A DNA stretch of 7,833 nucleotides from Pseudomonadota bacterium (GTDB lineage: Bacteria; Pseudomonadota; Alphaproteobacteria; Rhizobiales; Tepidamorphaceae), in contig JAEYRQ010000572.1 of NCBI GenBank assembly GCA_023435545.1, positions 1 through 7,833 on the forward strand, read 5' to 3'. Every line of letters starts with the position of its first letter. Within the stretch, counting starts at the first letter, position 1. The notes under the pieces are model-generated. The model saw nothing but the letters and a program-made list of their open reading frames with translations. It was not told the origin of the DNA and ran no database searches. Shown here one piece after another: positions 1 to 6,634 of this stretch. A program made the position numbers and the translations under genes.

Positions 1-395
1 CCGCGTGCCCAACGGGTCGCGGGGGGGTGCGGGGGGCGGACGGGCCCGTCCTGGCCGCGGCGGAGGCCGCGGCGTTCTCGCTCTCCTACCGGCACTCCGT
101 GACGCTGACGCCGGTTGCGGCGCGCTACGTAATCGCCGGCGACGGCAGGCTTATTCAGGTCGAAGAGCGGTTCTCGGCGCATGGACCCGGCCTAGCCCAT
201 GATGCGGAGGGCTGGCGGCGCGAGGGCGACAGCTTCGTGCTGACGCTCGAGAGAGAGATCGACCGGCTCGTCCTGCGCACTGCCCCCGAATACGAGAACC
301 TCCTGATCGCCGATGGTGCGCAGATCGACCTGACGGCCTGGCCTCGCGAACCTCTGGAAGTCAGGGCCATCGACTGCAAGGAAACCTCGGAATGA
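1..395 (+). CDS. DUF1850 family protein, TRAP transporter accessory (5' end outside window)
   Basis: Small protein of the DUF1850 family, which is regularly encoded beside fused TRAP permeases that use TAXI-type receptors; its biochemical role is unknown. The reading frame (codons from base 3) is open to the left edge, so the gene probably begins outside the window with a signal or anchor segment. An internal GTG at base 27 would give 122 residues, but I see no reason to prefer it. The family signature is visible: a hydrophobic-aromatic strand with FSLSYRHSV shortly after the visible start, a GDGRLIQVEERFSAHGPG stretch, and a C-terminal part with RLVLRTAPEY and an IDLTAWP segment. The stop overlaps the permease start by four bases (ATGA), which indicates one operon and likely translational coupling. 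The first 60 bases are unusually G-rich, so the frame there is less certain. Confidence 0.8.
   Translation, partial: ACPTGRGGVRGADGPVLAAAEAAAFSLSYRHSVTLTPVAARYVIAGDGRLIQVEERFSAHGPGLAHDAEGWRREGDSFVLTLEREIDRLVLRTAPEYENLLIADGAQIDLTAWPREPLEVRAIDCKETSE
378..382 (+). promoter_or_regulatory. Ribosome binding site of the fused TRAP permease
   Basis: AAGGA inside the end of the DUF1850 gene, nine bases before ATG 392. It supports this start over the in-frame ATG at 419, which has no purine-rich stretch before it. Confidence 0.55.
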
Positions 396-2641
396 GCGGA
401 ACCGACCCGCGCCCATCCATGAATCCCGAAGAGCTGCAGTTCAGCCGGGAGGAAATGGATGAGCTTGTCCGGCAATACGATGCGGAGACCAATTTCCGCC
501 ATCTGACCGGGCCGACGGCTGCCATCTGCACGGTGCTGTGCATCGTGCTGAGCCTCTTCCACATCTACACGGCCGGCTTCGGGCTGCTGAACGAGGTGAT
601 GCAGCGGGCGGTGCACATGTCGTTCATCATGCCACTCGTCTTCCTGCTGTTCCCGCGCCCGAAGGTGGCTCGGCCGGCGAGGGCCTGGGCCTTCGGAGCG
701 GCCTTCGCGGTGTTCTACATCTTTCTGGGCTGGACGCTCGCCGAAAGCCTCACCGGGCGCGTTCCCGAGGCGGCGCGTTGGGGCGTCGTGGCGCTTTCCG
801 CAGCGATCGCGATTACCGCGCTCCCGGTCAGCCGCTTCGGCGGGCAGGGCGACAGTCTCGCGTGGTTCGACTGGCCGCTGGCGATCGCGGGGTGCGCGAG
901 CTCGCTCTACCTGATCGTCTTCTTCGATTCCATCTTCATCCGGAACATCGGCTTTCCGCAGCCGATCGACTACATCATGGGCCTGCTCGCCATCATCATG
1001 GTGCTGGAGGCGGCGCGGCGGACCATGGGCGAGACGCTGCCGGTGATCGGCGCGGCGGCGCTGCTATACGCGATCCTGGGACCCTACCTGCCGGGCGATC
1101 TCGCTCATCGCGGCTACAACATCATCCGTCTGGTCGAGCACCTCTATCTCGGCACCGAAGGCATCTACGGCATCGCCATCGGCGTGGTGGCGACCTTCGT
1201 GTTCCACTTCGTGCTCTTTGGCGTGCTGGCGCAGGCCACGGGGCTTGGGCAGCTCTTCATCGACCTCGCCTCCATTGTCGCCGGCCGCTACACGGGCGGG
1301 CCGGCCAAGGTGTCGGTGGTCTCCTTGGGATTCTTCGGCATGATCTCCGGCTCGCCCATCGCCAATACGGTGACGACCGGCGCCTTCACCATCCCCATGA
1401 TGAAGAGCAAGGGCTTTTCCGGGCGCTTCGCGGCGGCAACGGAAGCGTCGGCCTCCTGCGGCGGCCAGGTGACGCCGCCCATCATGGGGGCGGCCGCCTT
1501 CGTGATGACCGAGATGCTGGGTGTGCCGTACAACGAGCTGATCCTGATCGCCATCATCCCCGCCGCCTTCCACTATCTGTCGATACTGATAATGGTGCAT
1601 CTGGAGGCGCGACGGCTGGGGCTGTCGGGCATGGACCGTGACCAAATCCCACTCTTCAAGACCGTGTTCGCGCGGTCGTGGCATCTCTTCGTGCCGCTCA
1701 TCGTCATGGTCGCCATGCTGCTCATGAAGTACACGCCCTTCCTGGCGGCCTTCTGGGGCATCATCCTCACGATCGTCTGCTCCTATGTCCCGCTCGTCCT
1801 CCAGACGGTCGGGCTCGGCAAGCGAATGGACGCCGCCACGGCCCTTACGCCGCGAAAGCTCGCCGCCGCACTCGAAAGCGGTGCGCATCATTCGATTTCG
1901 ATCACCGCCGCCTGCGCCTGCGTGGGCTTCATCCTGGGCGTGACCACGCTGACGGGTATGGGCTTCAAGTTCTCCGGTGCGGTGATCGATGGGGCCAACT
2001 GGCTGGGCGCCACCGTCTTCGCGCTCGACCCGGTCGGCCTCATATCGCAGAACGGGGTGACTCTCTTCTTCGCGCTCATCTTGGTGGCGATCGCCTGCAT
2101 CATCATGGGCGCGGGCATCCCGACGACGCCGACCTACATCATCCTGGCGGCCATCGCCGCGCCCGCGTTGCAGGCGCTCGACGTGCCGCTGCTGGCCACG
2201 CATTTCTTCGTCTTCTACTATGGTGTGCTGGCTGACATCACGCCGCCGGTGGCGCTCGCCGCCTATGCGGCGGCAGGCATCGCCAAGTCCGACCCGATGC
2301 GCACGGGCCTGACGGCGTTCCGCCTGTCGATGGGCAAGGCGCTGGTTCCGCTGATGTTCGTCTATGCACCGGCATTGCTCTTCATCGACTTCACCGTTTA
2401 CGACTTCACACTGGCCCTGGCTTCGGGGATTCTCTCCATCGTGGCGCTGTCGGTCGCCTATATCGGCTTCTTCCGGAGCGGGTTGGCGGGTTGGGAGAAG
2501 GTCGCGCTGACGGCTTCGGGGCTGGCACTTGTAGCCCATGACGAGGTTGCGATCAGCCTCGCCGGCGCCACCGTACTCGCCATCCTGTGGCGCAACGTGC
2601 TGAAGGCGCGTGCCGTCGCGGTCCGCGTTCCGATCGGGTGA
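392..2641 (+). CDS. TRAP transporter fused permease (DctQM-type, TAXI-associated)
   Basis: Inner-membrane permease of a tripartite ATP-independent periplasmic (TRAP) transporter, expected to import an organic substrate delivered by a TAXI-type receptor using a sodium or proton gradient. At 749 residues it has the usual length of the fused class. A polar N-terminus (1-40) precedes a small DctQ-like helical part (about 40-230), followed by the large DctM-like part. Hallmarks of the large part are visible: GMISGSPIANTVTTGAFTIP (316-335), EASASCGGQVTPPIMGAAAF (351-370), and in the second half MGAGIPTTPTYIILAA (about 570-585). The last 100 residues form further hydrophobic helices. ATG 392 is chosen because AAGGA lies nine bases upstream and the start overlaps the DUF1850 stop; the next ATG (419) has no such site. 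The substrate cannot be inferred, and the receptor gene should lie left of the window. Confidence 0.95.
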   Translation: MSGTDPRPSMNPEELQFSREEMDELVRQYDAETNFRHLTGPTAAICTVLCIVLSLFHIYTAGFGLLNEVMQRAVHMSFIMPLVFLLFPRPKVARPARAWAFGAAFAVFYIFLGWTLAESLTGRVPEAARWGVVALSAAIAITALPVSRFGGQGDSLAWFDWPLAIAGCASSLYLIVFFDSIFIRNIGFPQPIDYIMGLLAIIMVLEAARRTMGETLPVIGAAALLYAILGPYLPGDLAHRGYNIIRLVEHLYLGTEGIYGIAIGVVATFVFHFVLFGVLAQATGLGQLFIDLASIVAGRYTGGPAKVSVVSLGFFGMISGSPIANTVTTGAFTIPMMKSKGFSGRFAAATEASASCGGQVTPPIMGAAAFVMTEMLGVPYNELILIAIIPAAFHYLSILIMVHLEARRLGLSGMDRDQIPLFKTVFARSWHLFVPLIVMVAMLLMKYTPFLAAFWGIILTIVCSYVPLVLQTVGLGKRMDAATALTPRKLAAALESGAHHSISITAACACVGFILGVTTLTGMGFKFSGAVIDGANWLGATVFALDPVGLISQNGVTLFFALILVAIACIIMGAGIPTTPTYIILAAIAAPALQALDVPLLATHFFVFYYGVLADITPPVALAAYAAAGIAKSDPMRTGLTAFRLSMGKALVPLMFVYAPALLFIDFTVYDFTLALASGILSIVALSVAYIGFFRSGLAGWEKVALTASGLALVAHDEVAISLAGATVLAILWRNVLKARAVAVRVPIG

Positions 2642-2661
2642 CGGATGAGCCGGTGTCACAG

Positions 2662-2707
2662 CTCCCTTTCGGTGCGTTCGCGGAGCGCGTCCGGAACCGA
2701 TAGGGAG
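2662..2707 (+). terminator. Imperfect hairpin downstream of TRAP permease, possible terminator
   Basis: CTCCCTTTCGGT (2662-2673) pairs with ACCGATAGGGAG (2696-2707) at 11 of 12 positions around a 22-base GC-rich loop, starting 20 bases after the permease stop. The position suits termination or 3'-end protection of the TRAP mRNA. There is no T-run after it, so Rho-independent termination is unlikely to be strong. It could equally be an end-inverted-repeat relic or chance. Confidence 0.35.
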
Positions 2708-2895
2708 AGGGCCCCGCGGCGTCGGTGAGGTCGTCGAAGCCGGATTTCATCATCCACAGAGTATCGGCCGACTCGTTGTGGGCGGACTTGCCCCAAAGCA
2801 CTGGTCAGTCATTGTCCAGGCCTCAGCCTGCGTCGGGGAGAGGGGTATTCACGTTGTGTCGGCCTTTGGATCGTCGGCATCCAACGAGGCGAGAT

Positions 2896-3063
2896 CTACC
2901 CGTCGACCCCGGCAAGCCGCAGCCCCTCGATGAAAGTTTCAAGCTGGGCGGGATCCTTCACGTAGAAAATCCGCTCCCGTGCGAACCAGCAGGAGAAGTC
3001 GGACCGCATAATGCTGCAACGGCTGTTCATTTCCCACCCGAAGCCGGCATAACCCGGCGCGGT
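2896..3063 (-). pseudogene. Short protein-like open frame, possible 3' remnant of a lost gene
   Basis: The minus strand between an upstream stop at 3066-3064 and a TAG at 2898-2896 stays open for 56 codons. It reads more like real protein than the surrounding frames, including FSCWFARERIFYVKDPAQLE and then ETFIEGLRLAGV before the stop. Possible ATG starts are at 3030 (44 residues) and 3009 (37 residues), but neither has a good ribosome binding site. It lies on the same strand as the Ehr operon and just beyond its last gene. The ending loosely resembles the GLRKAGLP-type C-termini of class III adenylate cyclase/TPR proteins, but this is a memory-based impression and not enough to name it. It could be a decayed gene end, a genuine small protein, or chance. 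Confidence 0.3.
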
Positions 3064-3093
3064 TCAGCCATGTCCTCCGGTTCCGACCCTGAA

Positions 3094-3645
3094 TCATTTG
3101 GACATGCTCCCGTCAGCAGACACTGACTCGTGCCCGGCCCATTGCAGCAGTGCCAGCAGCGCTTTCAAGATCTCCAGGGGTTGCGGCGGGCAGCCCGGAA
3201 TGTGCAGATCAACGGGAATAACGTCTGCGACGCCACCCACGACAGCGTAGCTTCCTGCAAAACACCCGCCGTCACGCGCGCAGTCGCCGGCGGCGACCAC
3301 CCATTTCGGGTTGGGGGTGGCGTTGTATGTCCGCTCCAGCGCCTCGCGCATGTTCTTCGTAACCGGACCGGTGACGAGCAGCACGTCGGCATGCCGGGGC
3401 GAGGCGACGAAGCGGATGCCGAAACGGTCGACATCGTAGAAGGCGTTGTTGAGCGCGTGGATCTCCAGCTCGCAGCCGTTGCAGGAGCCGGCGTCGACCT
3501 CGCGGATCGACAGGCTGCGGCCAAGCCTTCTGCGCGCCGCGCGACGCAACGCCGCGCCCAGTTCGGCCAGCGCGGCGTCGTCCACGGCCGGCGGCGCTTC
3601 CGTCAACTTGGAGCGGAAAAGGCCTTCGAAGAGCAGCTTGCGCAT
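3094..3645 (-). CDS. hyfI: HyfI/NuoB-like iron-sulfur small subunit of an Ehr-type membrane complex
   Basis: Small electron-transfer subunit of the complex I / group 4 hydrogenase family (183 residues), expected to carry one [4Fe-4S] cluster at the cytoplasmic face next to the large subunit. The ligand pattern is intact and of hydrogenase type: SCNGCELEIHALNNAF with C55 and C58, GDCARDGGCF with C122, and PGCPPQP with C152. C128 is a further nearby cysteine. The first 45 residues are basic and probably interact with the membrane arm. The start at ATG 3645 has GAGG six bases upstream, overlapping the TAG stop of the large-subunit gene nine bases away, so translation is probably coupled. It is the last recognisable operon gene. 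A HyfH-like ferredoxin subunit that would normally precede it is absent. The N2-like cluster site indicates the complex can still move electrons. Confidence 0.93.
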   Translation of the reverse strand: MRKLLFEGLFRSKLTEAPPAVDDAALAELGAALRRAARRRLGRSLSIREVDAGSCNGCELEIHALNNAFYDVDRFGIRFVASPRHADVLLVTGPVTKNMREALERTYNATPNPKWVVAAGDCARDGGCFAGSYAVVGGVADVIPVDLHIPGCPPQPLEILKALLALLQWAGHESVSADGSMSK

Positions 3646-3654
3646 CAGCGGCCT

Positions 3655-5172
3655 CTACAGGTCATGGCCCGAATAGGAGCAGTTGAAGGATTTATTGCAG
3701 AGCGGGAAATCGGCGACGATGTTGCCTTCGATCACTGCCTCGAGCAGCGGCCACTGGAACCAGGACGCGTCGCGCAGGTGGCACCGCTCCACCTCTCCGG
3801 CCGCTCCGAGCCGTAGCCAGACGAGCACGTCGCCCCGGAAGGACTCGGCCAGCGCGACGCCTTCGCGAGCCTCTCCGCGCGCCGGAAGCCGCTCCAAGAT
3901 CGGTCCGCCGGGGAGGGTGTCAAGGACCCGTTCGATCAGGGAGAGGCTCTGTTCCACCTCGCGAATGCGTATCCAGACGCGGGCGTTGACGTCGCCGTCG
4001 GTCAGTACCGGCACGTCGAAGGAGAGCCTGTCGTATGGAGTGAAGGGAAAGGCGCGGCGCGCGTCGAAGGCGCGGCCGGAAGCGCGCCCGACATGGCCGC
4101 CGGCGCCAAACCGGCGCGCCAGTCCCGGCTCGAGGATGCCGGTCGCGACGGTGCGGTCCTGCAAGGAGGCCGTATTGTCGTAGAGTTCGATGAGTTCGGG
4201 GAAGCGGTTGCGGATTTCGCCCAGCAGCGCGCGGATCGCCCGTTCGCCCTCGGCGGCGAGGTCGACAGCCGCGCCGCCCGGCACGATCAGGCCACGCATC
4301 AGACGATGGCCGAAGGCGGCGTCCGAGGCGCGCAGTGCACGCTCGCGCAGAATCCCGCAATGGGCGAGCATGAGCGAGAAGGCGGCGTCGTTGCAGATCG
4401 CGCCGATGTCGCCGAGATGGTTGGCCAACCTCTCGATCTCCGCCATCAGCGCACGCAGCCACAAGGCGCGCTCGGGAATCTCGGCCTCGAGGGCCAGTTC
4501 CGCCGCGCGCGCGAAGGCGAGCGCATAGGCCACCGTCGAATCGCCCGAAACGCGGCCCGCGAGCTGTGCCGCCCGGGCGAGATCAGCGCCGGCCATCAAC
4601 CTTTCGACACCCTTGTGAACGTAGCCCAGCCGCTCCTCCAGGCGCACCACGGTCTCGCCATTGGCGGTGAAACGGAAATGACCGGGTTCGATGATGCCGG
4701 CATGCACCGGCCCGACCGGGATCTGATGCAGGCTTTCGCCCTCCACCGGGAGGAAGGGGTAGGCGCCGCCGGCCGCGCGAGCCCGCTCGGGCGCCTTCGC
4801 CAGCGGATGGCGCAGATCCCAGCGCCCGTGATCCAGCCAGGGACGCGTGTCGGGCGCGCCTTCCGGCAATAGGCCGAAGAGATCCCGGATCGTCCGCTCC
4901 AGCCTGATCGCAGGCGCGTGCAGCCGGCCGACGGAGGGGAAGGAACCGTTCGGGCAGGCGAGCGAGATGATCGCGGCTTCGCCTTCGGCCTCGTCGAGTA
5001 GCGCCATGTGCACCACGTCTGGTTCGCCCCAGAGGCCGAGCAGGGTGAGCCGCCCCTCGGCGAGCGCGCGGATTGTCTCTTCCCAGACAGCTCGATCGAC
5101 CATGAGTCGCGGCCACCCGTGATGGTGCGCCACACGCTCGGGCTTTGTCATCCCTTCCCAGTACGCCGGCAT
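3655..5172 (-). CDS. hyfG: HyfG/HycE-like fused NuoC-NuoD large subunit lacking NiFe ligands (Ehr)
   Basis: Large cytoplasmic subunit (505 residues) homologous to HyfG/HycE and to NuoC-NuoD. Residues 1-135 form the NuoC-like part, ending in RDLFGLLPEGAPDTRPWL. Residues 148-505 form the catalytic-type domain, with IPVGPVHAGIIEPGHFRF (151-168) and LEERLGYVHKGVERLM (178-193). Where [NiFe] enzymes have RxCGxC, this protein has R207-V-S-G-D-S and no cysteine. The C-terminus lacks DPCxxC and ends in DFPLCNKSFNCSYSGHDL (488-505), with cysteines 492 and 498 five residues apart. A nickel-iron centre is therefore unlikely, which places the protein in the Ehr class. GAGG eight bases before ATG 5172 supports the start; Met8 is an alternative. 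The gene lies 10 bases after hyfF. A hydrogenase label from automatic annotation would be misleading. Confidence 0.93.
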   Translation of the reverse strand: MPAYWEGMTKPERVAHHHGWPRLMVDRAVWEETIRALAEGRLTLLGLWGEPDVVHMALLDEAEGEAAIISLACPNGSFPSVGRLHAPAIRLERTIRDLFGLLPEGAPDTRPWLDHGRWDLRHPLAKAPERARAAGGAYPFLPVEGESLHQIPVGPVHAGIIEPGHFRFTANGETVVRLEERLGYVHKGVERLMAGADLARAAQLAGRVSGDSTVAYALAFARAAELALEAEIPERALWLRALMAEIERLANHLGDIGAICNDAAFSLMLAHCGILRERALRASDAAFGHRLMRGLIVPGGAAVDLAAEGERAIRALLGEIRNRFPELIELYDNTASLQDRTVATGILEPGLARRFGAGGHVGRASGRAFDARRAFPFTPYDRLSFDVPVLTDGDVNARVWIRIREVEQSLSLIERVLDTLPGGPILERLPARGEAREGVALAESFRGDVLVWLRLGAAGEVERCHLRDASWFQWPLLEAVIEGNIVADFPLCNKSFNCSYSGHDL

Positions 5173-5182
5173 GGTCAGATCC

Positions 5183-6634
5183 TCATCCCAGCATTCCGGC
5201 GACGTTCTGGAACCAGCCGACCAGCGGCGCTGGCAAATAGATGCCGGCCACGCAGACCAGTGCGAGATGCGCGTACATGGGCAGGTAGGAAGCCTTCGCC
5301 AGCGAAACGCTGCTGGTCGGCTCGCCGAAGGCTATTCCCGTCACCCGCAGGATCAGCGCCCCGAAAGCTACCAGCAGTCCGAAGACGAGCGGAACCGCCA
5401 GCAGCGGCTGCACGGCGAAGGTGGAGCTCACGATCAGGAACTCGCTCATGAAGATGCCCAGCGGCGGCAGGCCGGCGATGGCGACCACGCCGACGAGCAA
5501 GCCCCAGCCGAGAGCGGGATGTGTCTCGGTCAGACCGCGTATCTCGGCGATCCGCTGTGTGCCCTTCACCTGCGCCACATGGCCGACGGCATAGAAGATC
5601 GCCGATTTGGTCAGCGAGTGCATGACCATGTGCAGCAGCCCGGCGAAATTGGCGAGCGGGCCGCCCATGCCGAAGGCAAAGACGATGATGCCCATATGCT
5701 CGATCGAGGAATAGGCAAACAGGCGTTTAATGTCGCGCCGTTTGTAGAGCATGAACGCGGCGAAGATCAGTGAGACGAGCCCCAGCGTCACCATCAGGGG
5801 GCCGGGGGCAATTGCCTCCGGGCTGGCGGCCAGCAGTATCTTGAAACGAAGCACCGCATAGAGTGCGACGTTGAGCAACAGGCCCGACAGCACTGCCGAG
5901 ATGGGTGTCGGGCCCTCCGCATGCGCGTCCGGCAGCCAGGCATGCAACGGCGCGAGCCCCACCTTGGTGCCGTAGCCCAGCAGCAGGAAGACGAAAGCGA
6001 GGTTGAGCAGGGCCGGGTCAAAGCTTGCCGCGTACGTGACCAGCAGCGTCCACATCATCGCGTCATTGCCCTCGCCCACGACCGGCAGGGCCGCCATGTA
6101 GACGAGGATGGTGCCGAACAGCGCGAAGGCGATGCCGACCGAGCCGAGAATGAAGTACTTCCATGCCGCCTCGATCGCCTCGTGCGTGCGGTAAATGCCC
6201 ACCATCAGCACGGTCGTCAGCGTGGCGAGTTCCACCGCCACCCACATCAGGCCGATATTGTTGGACACGAACGCCAGGTTCATGCCGAACATCATGACCT
6301 GGTACATGGCATGGTAGAAACGCAGGTTCGCCGGTGTCAGGCGCCCGGTTTCCAGTTCATGGGCGATGTAGCTGGCGCTGAACACGCTGGCGGTGAAGCC
6401 GACGAAGGTGTTGAGCACGATGAAGACGATGTTGAGGTCGTCGACAAAGAGATACTGCCCCTGCGGCGGCCGCTCAGTGACGAAAAGCGAGAGCGCCGCC
6501 AGCAGCGTGAGCAGGCTCGCCAGCACGTTGAGCCGTGCCGTTAGCCGGTAGCCGGGAAGCACAGCCAGCACCCCCGCCGCCACCGCAGGGATGACGATAA
6601 CGGCGCCCGCGGCGTCGAAAGGCAGCGAGATCAT
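5183..6634 (-). CDS. hyfF: HyfF-like antiporter-type proton-translocating membrane subunit
   Basis: Polytopic inner-membrane protein (483 residues, about 13-14 helices) of the NuoL/M/N and Mrp antiporter family, the ion-pumping module of the complex. The charged channel residues are mostly present: E135 in WVAVELATLTTVLM (helix 5), K224 in YGTKVGLAPLHAWLPDAHAE (helix 7), K343 in MHSLTKSAIFYAVGH, and E398 in MSEFLIVSS, which matches the position of the helix 12 glutamate in NuoM. The helix 8 lysine of NuoM corresponds here to N255 in GLLLNVALYAVLRF. I believe a non-lysine here is common in HyfF proteins. The loop with KRRDIKRLFAYSSIEHMG (298-315) is the typical family signature. Its ATG overlaps the HyfE stop (ATGA) and a G-rich stretch precedes it. 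It probably works with a HyfB-like antiporter encoded outside the window. Confidence 0.94.
   Translation of the reverse strand: MISLPFDAAGAVIVIPAVAAGVLAVLPGYRLTARLNVLASLLTLLAALSLFVTERPPQGQYLFVDDLNIVFIVLNTFVGFTASVFSASYIAHELETGRLTPANLRFYHAMYQVMMFGMNLAFVSNNIGLMWVAVELATLTTVLMVGIYRTHEAIEAAWKYFILGSVGIAFALFGTILVYMAALPVVGEGNDAMMWTLLVTYAASFDPALLNLAFVFLLLGYGTKVGLAPLHAWLPDAHAEGPTPISAVLSGLLLNVALYAVLRFKILLAASPEAIAPGPLMVTLGLVSLIFAAFMLYKRRDIKRLFAYSSIEHMGIIVFAFGMGGPLANFAGLLHMVMHSLTKSAIFYAVGHVAQVKGTQRIAEIRGLTETHPALGWGLLVGVVAIAGLPPLGIFMSEFLIVSSTFAVQPLLAVPLVFGLLVAFGALILRVTGIAFGEPTSSVSLAKASYLPMYAHLALVCVAGIYLPAPLVGWFQNVAGMLG

Larger units (their letters stand above)
2642..3093. other. Intergenic region between convergent operons, no intact gene recognised
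   Basis: This 452-base gap separates the 3' ends of the TRAP and Ehr operons. It looks less GC-rich than its flanks. A plus-strand open frame from about 2725 to 3126 translates into a proline/arginine/serine-rich sequence with no domain I recognise and runs into the 3' end of the opposite gene, so I do not call it. Visible elements are an imperfect hairpin at 2662-2707, a short perfect inverted repeat (TTGGAT / ATCCAA, 2866-2884), a smaller one (CAGGC / GCCTG, 2817-2830), and a protein-like short frame on the minus strand (2896-3063). None of the hairpins is followed by a T-run on either strand, so no classical intrinsic terminator is evident. No tRNA, CRISPR or insertion-sequence ends were seen. 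Confidence 0.7.

Noticed and set aside
538..1641. 367-codon plus-strand frame inside the permease gene
   Set aside because: Arginine/histidine/glycine-rich shadow in another frame of a well-recognised TRAP permease.
1064..2659. 531-codon open frame on the minus strand opposite the TRAP permease
   Set aside because: It translates into arginine/histidine/aspartate/glutamate-rich sequence without any domain and lies fully antisense to a clear permease, so it is a shadow of GC-rich codon use.
2553..2801. 82-codon minus-strand frame overlapping the permease 3' end
   Set aside because: No domain recognised, and the second half is an arginine-rich antisense shadow of the permease.
2817..2830. CAGGC-CTCA-GCCTG hairpin as a terminator
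   Set aside because: Only five base pairs and no T-run on either strand.
2725..3126. 133-codon plus-strand frame in the intergenic region
   Set aside because: No recognisable domain, its N-terminal codon is GTG without a convincing ribosome binding site, and its end overlaps the opposite HyfI gene. Composition looks like a chance frame.
3130..3816. 228-codon plus-strand frame opposite HyfI and HyfG
   Set aside because: Antisense to two strongly supported genes, with no family signature.
4093..4872. 259-codon plus-strand frame opposite HyfG
   Set aside because: Antisense shadow with glutamine/arginine/alanine-rich composition and no motif.
3655..5172. Calling the large subunit a functional [NiFe] hydrogenase or formate hydrogenlyase component
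   Set aside because: Neither CxxC ligand pair is present and no maturation or formate dehydrogenase gene is visible in the window.
5171..6544. Plus-strand frames opposite HyfF (200 and 207 codons)
   Set aside because: Charged, low-complexity antisense translations of hydrophobic helices; typical shadows of membrane-protein genes.
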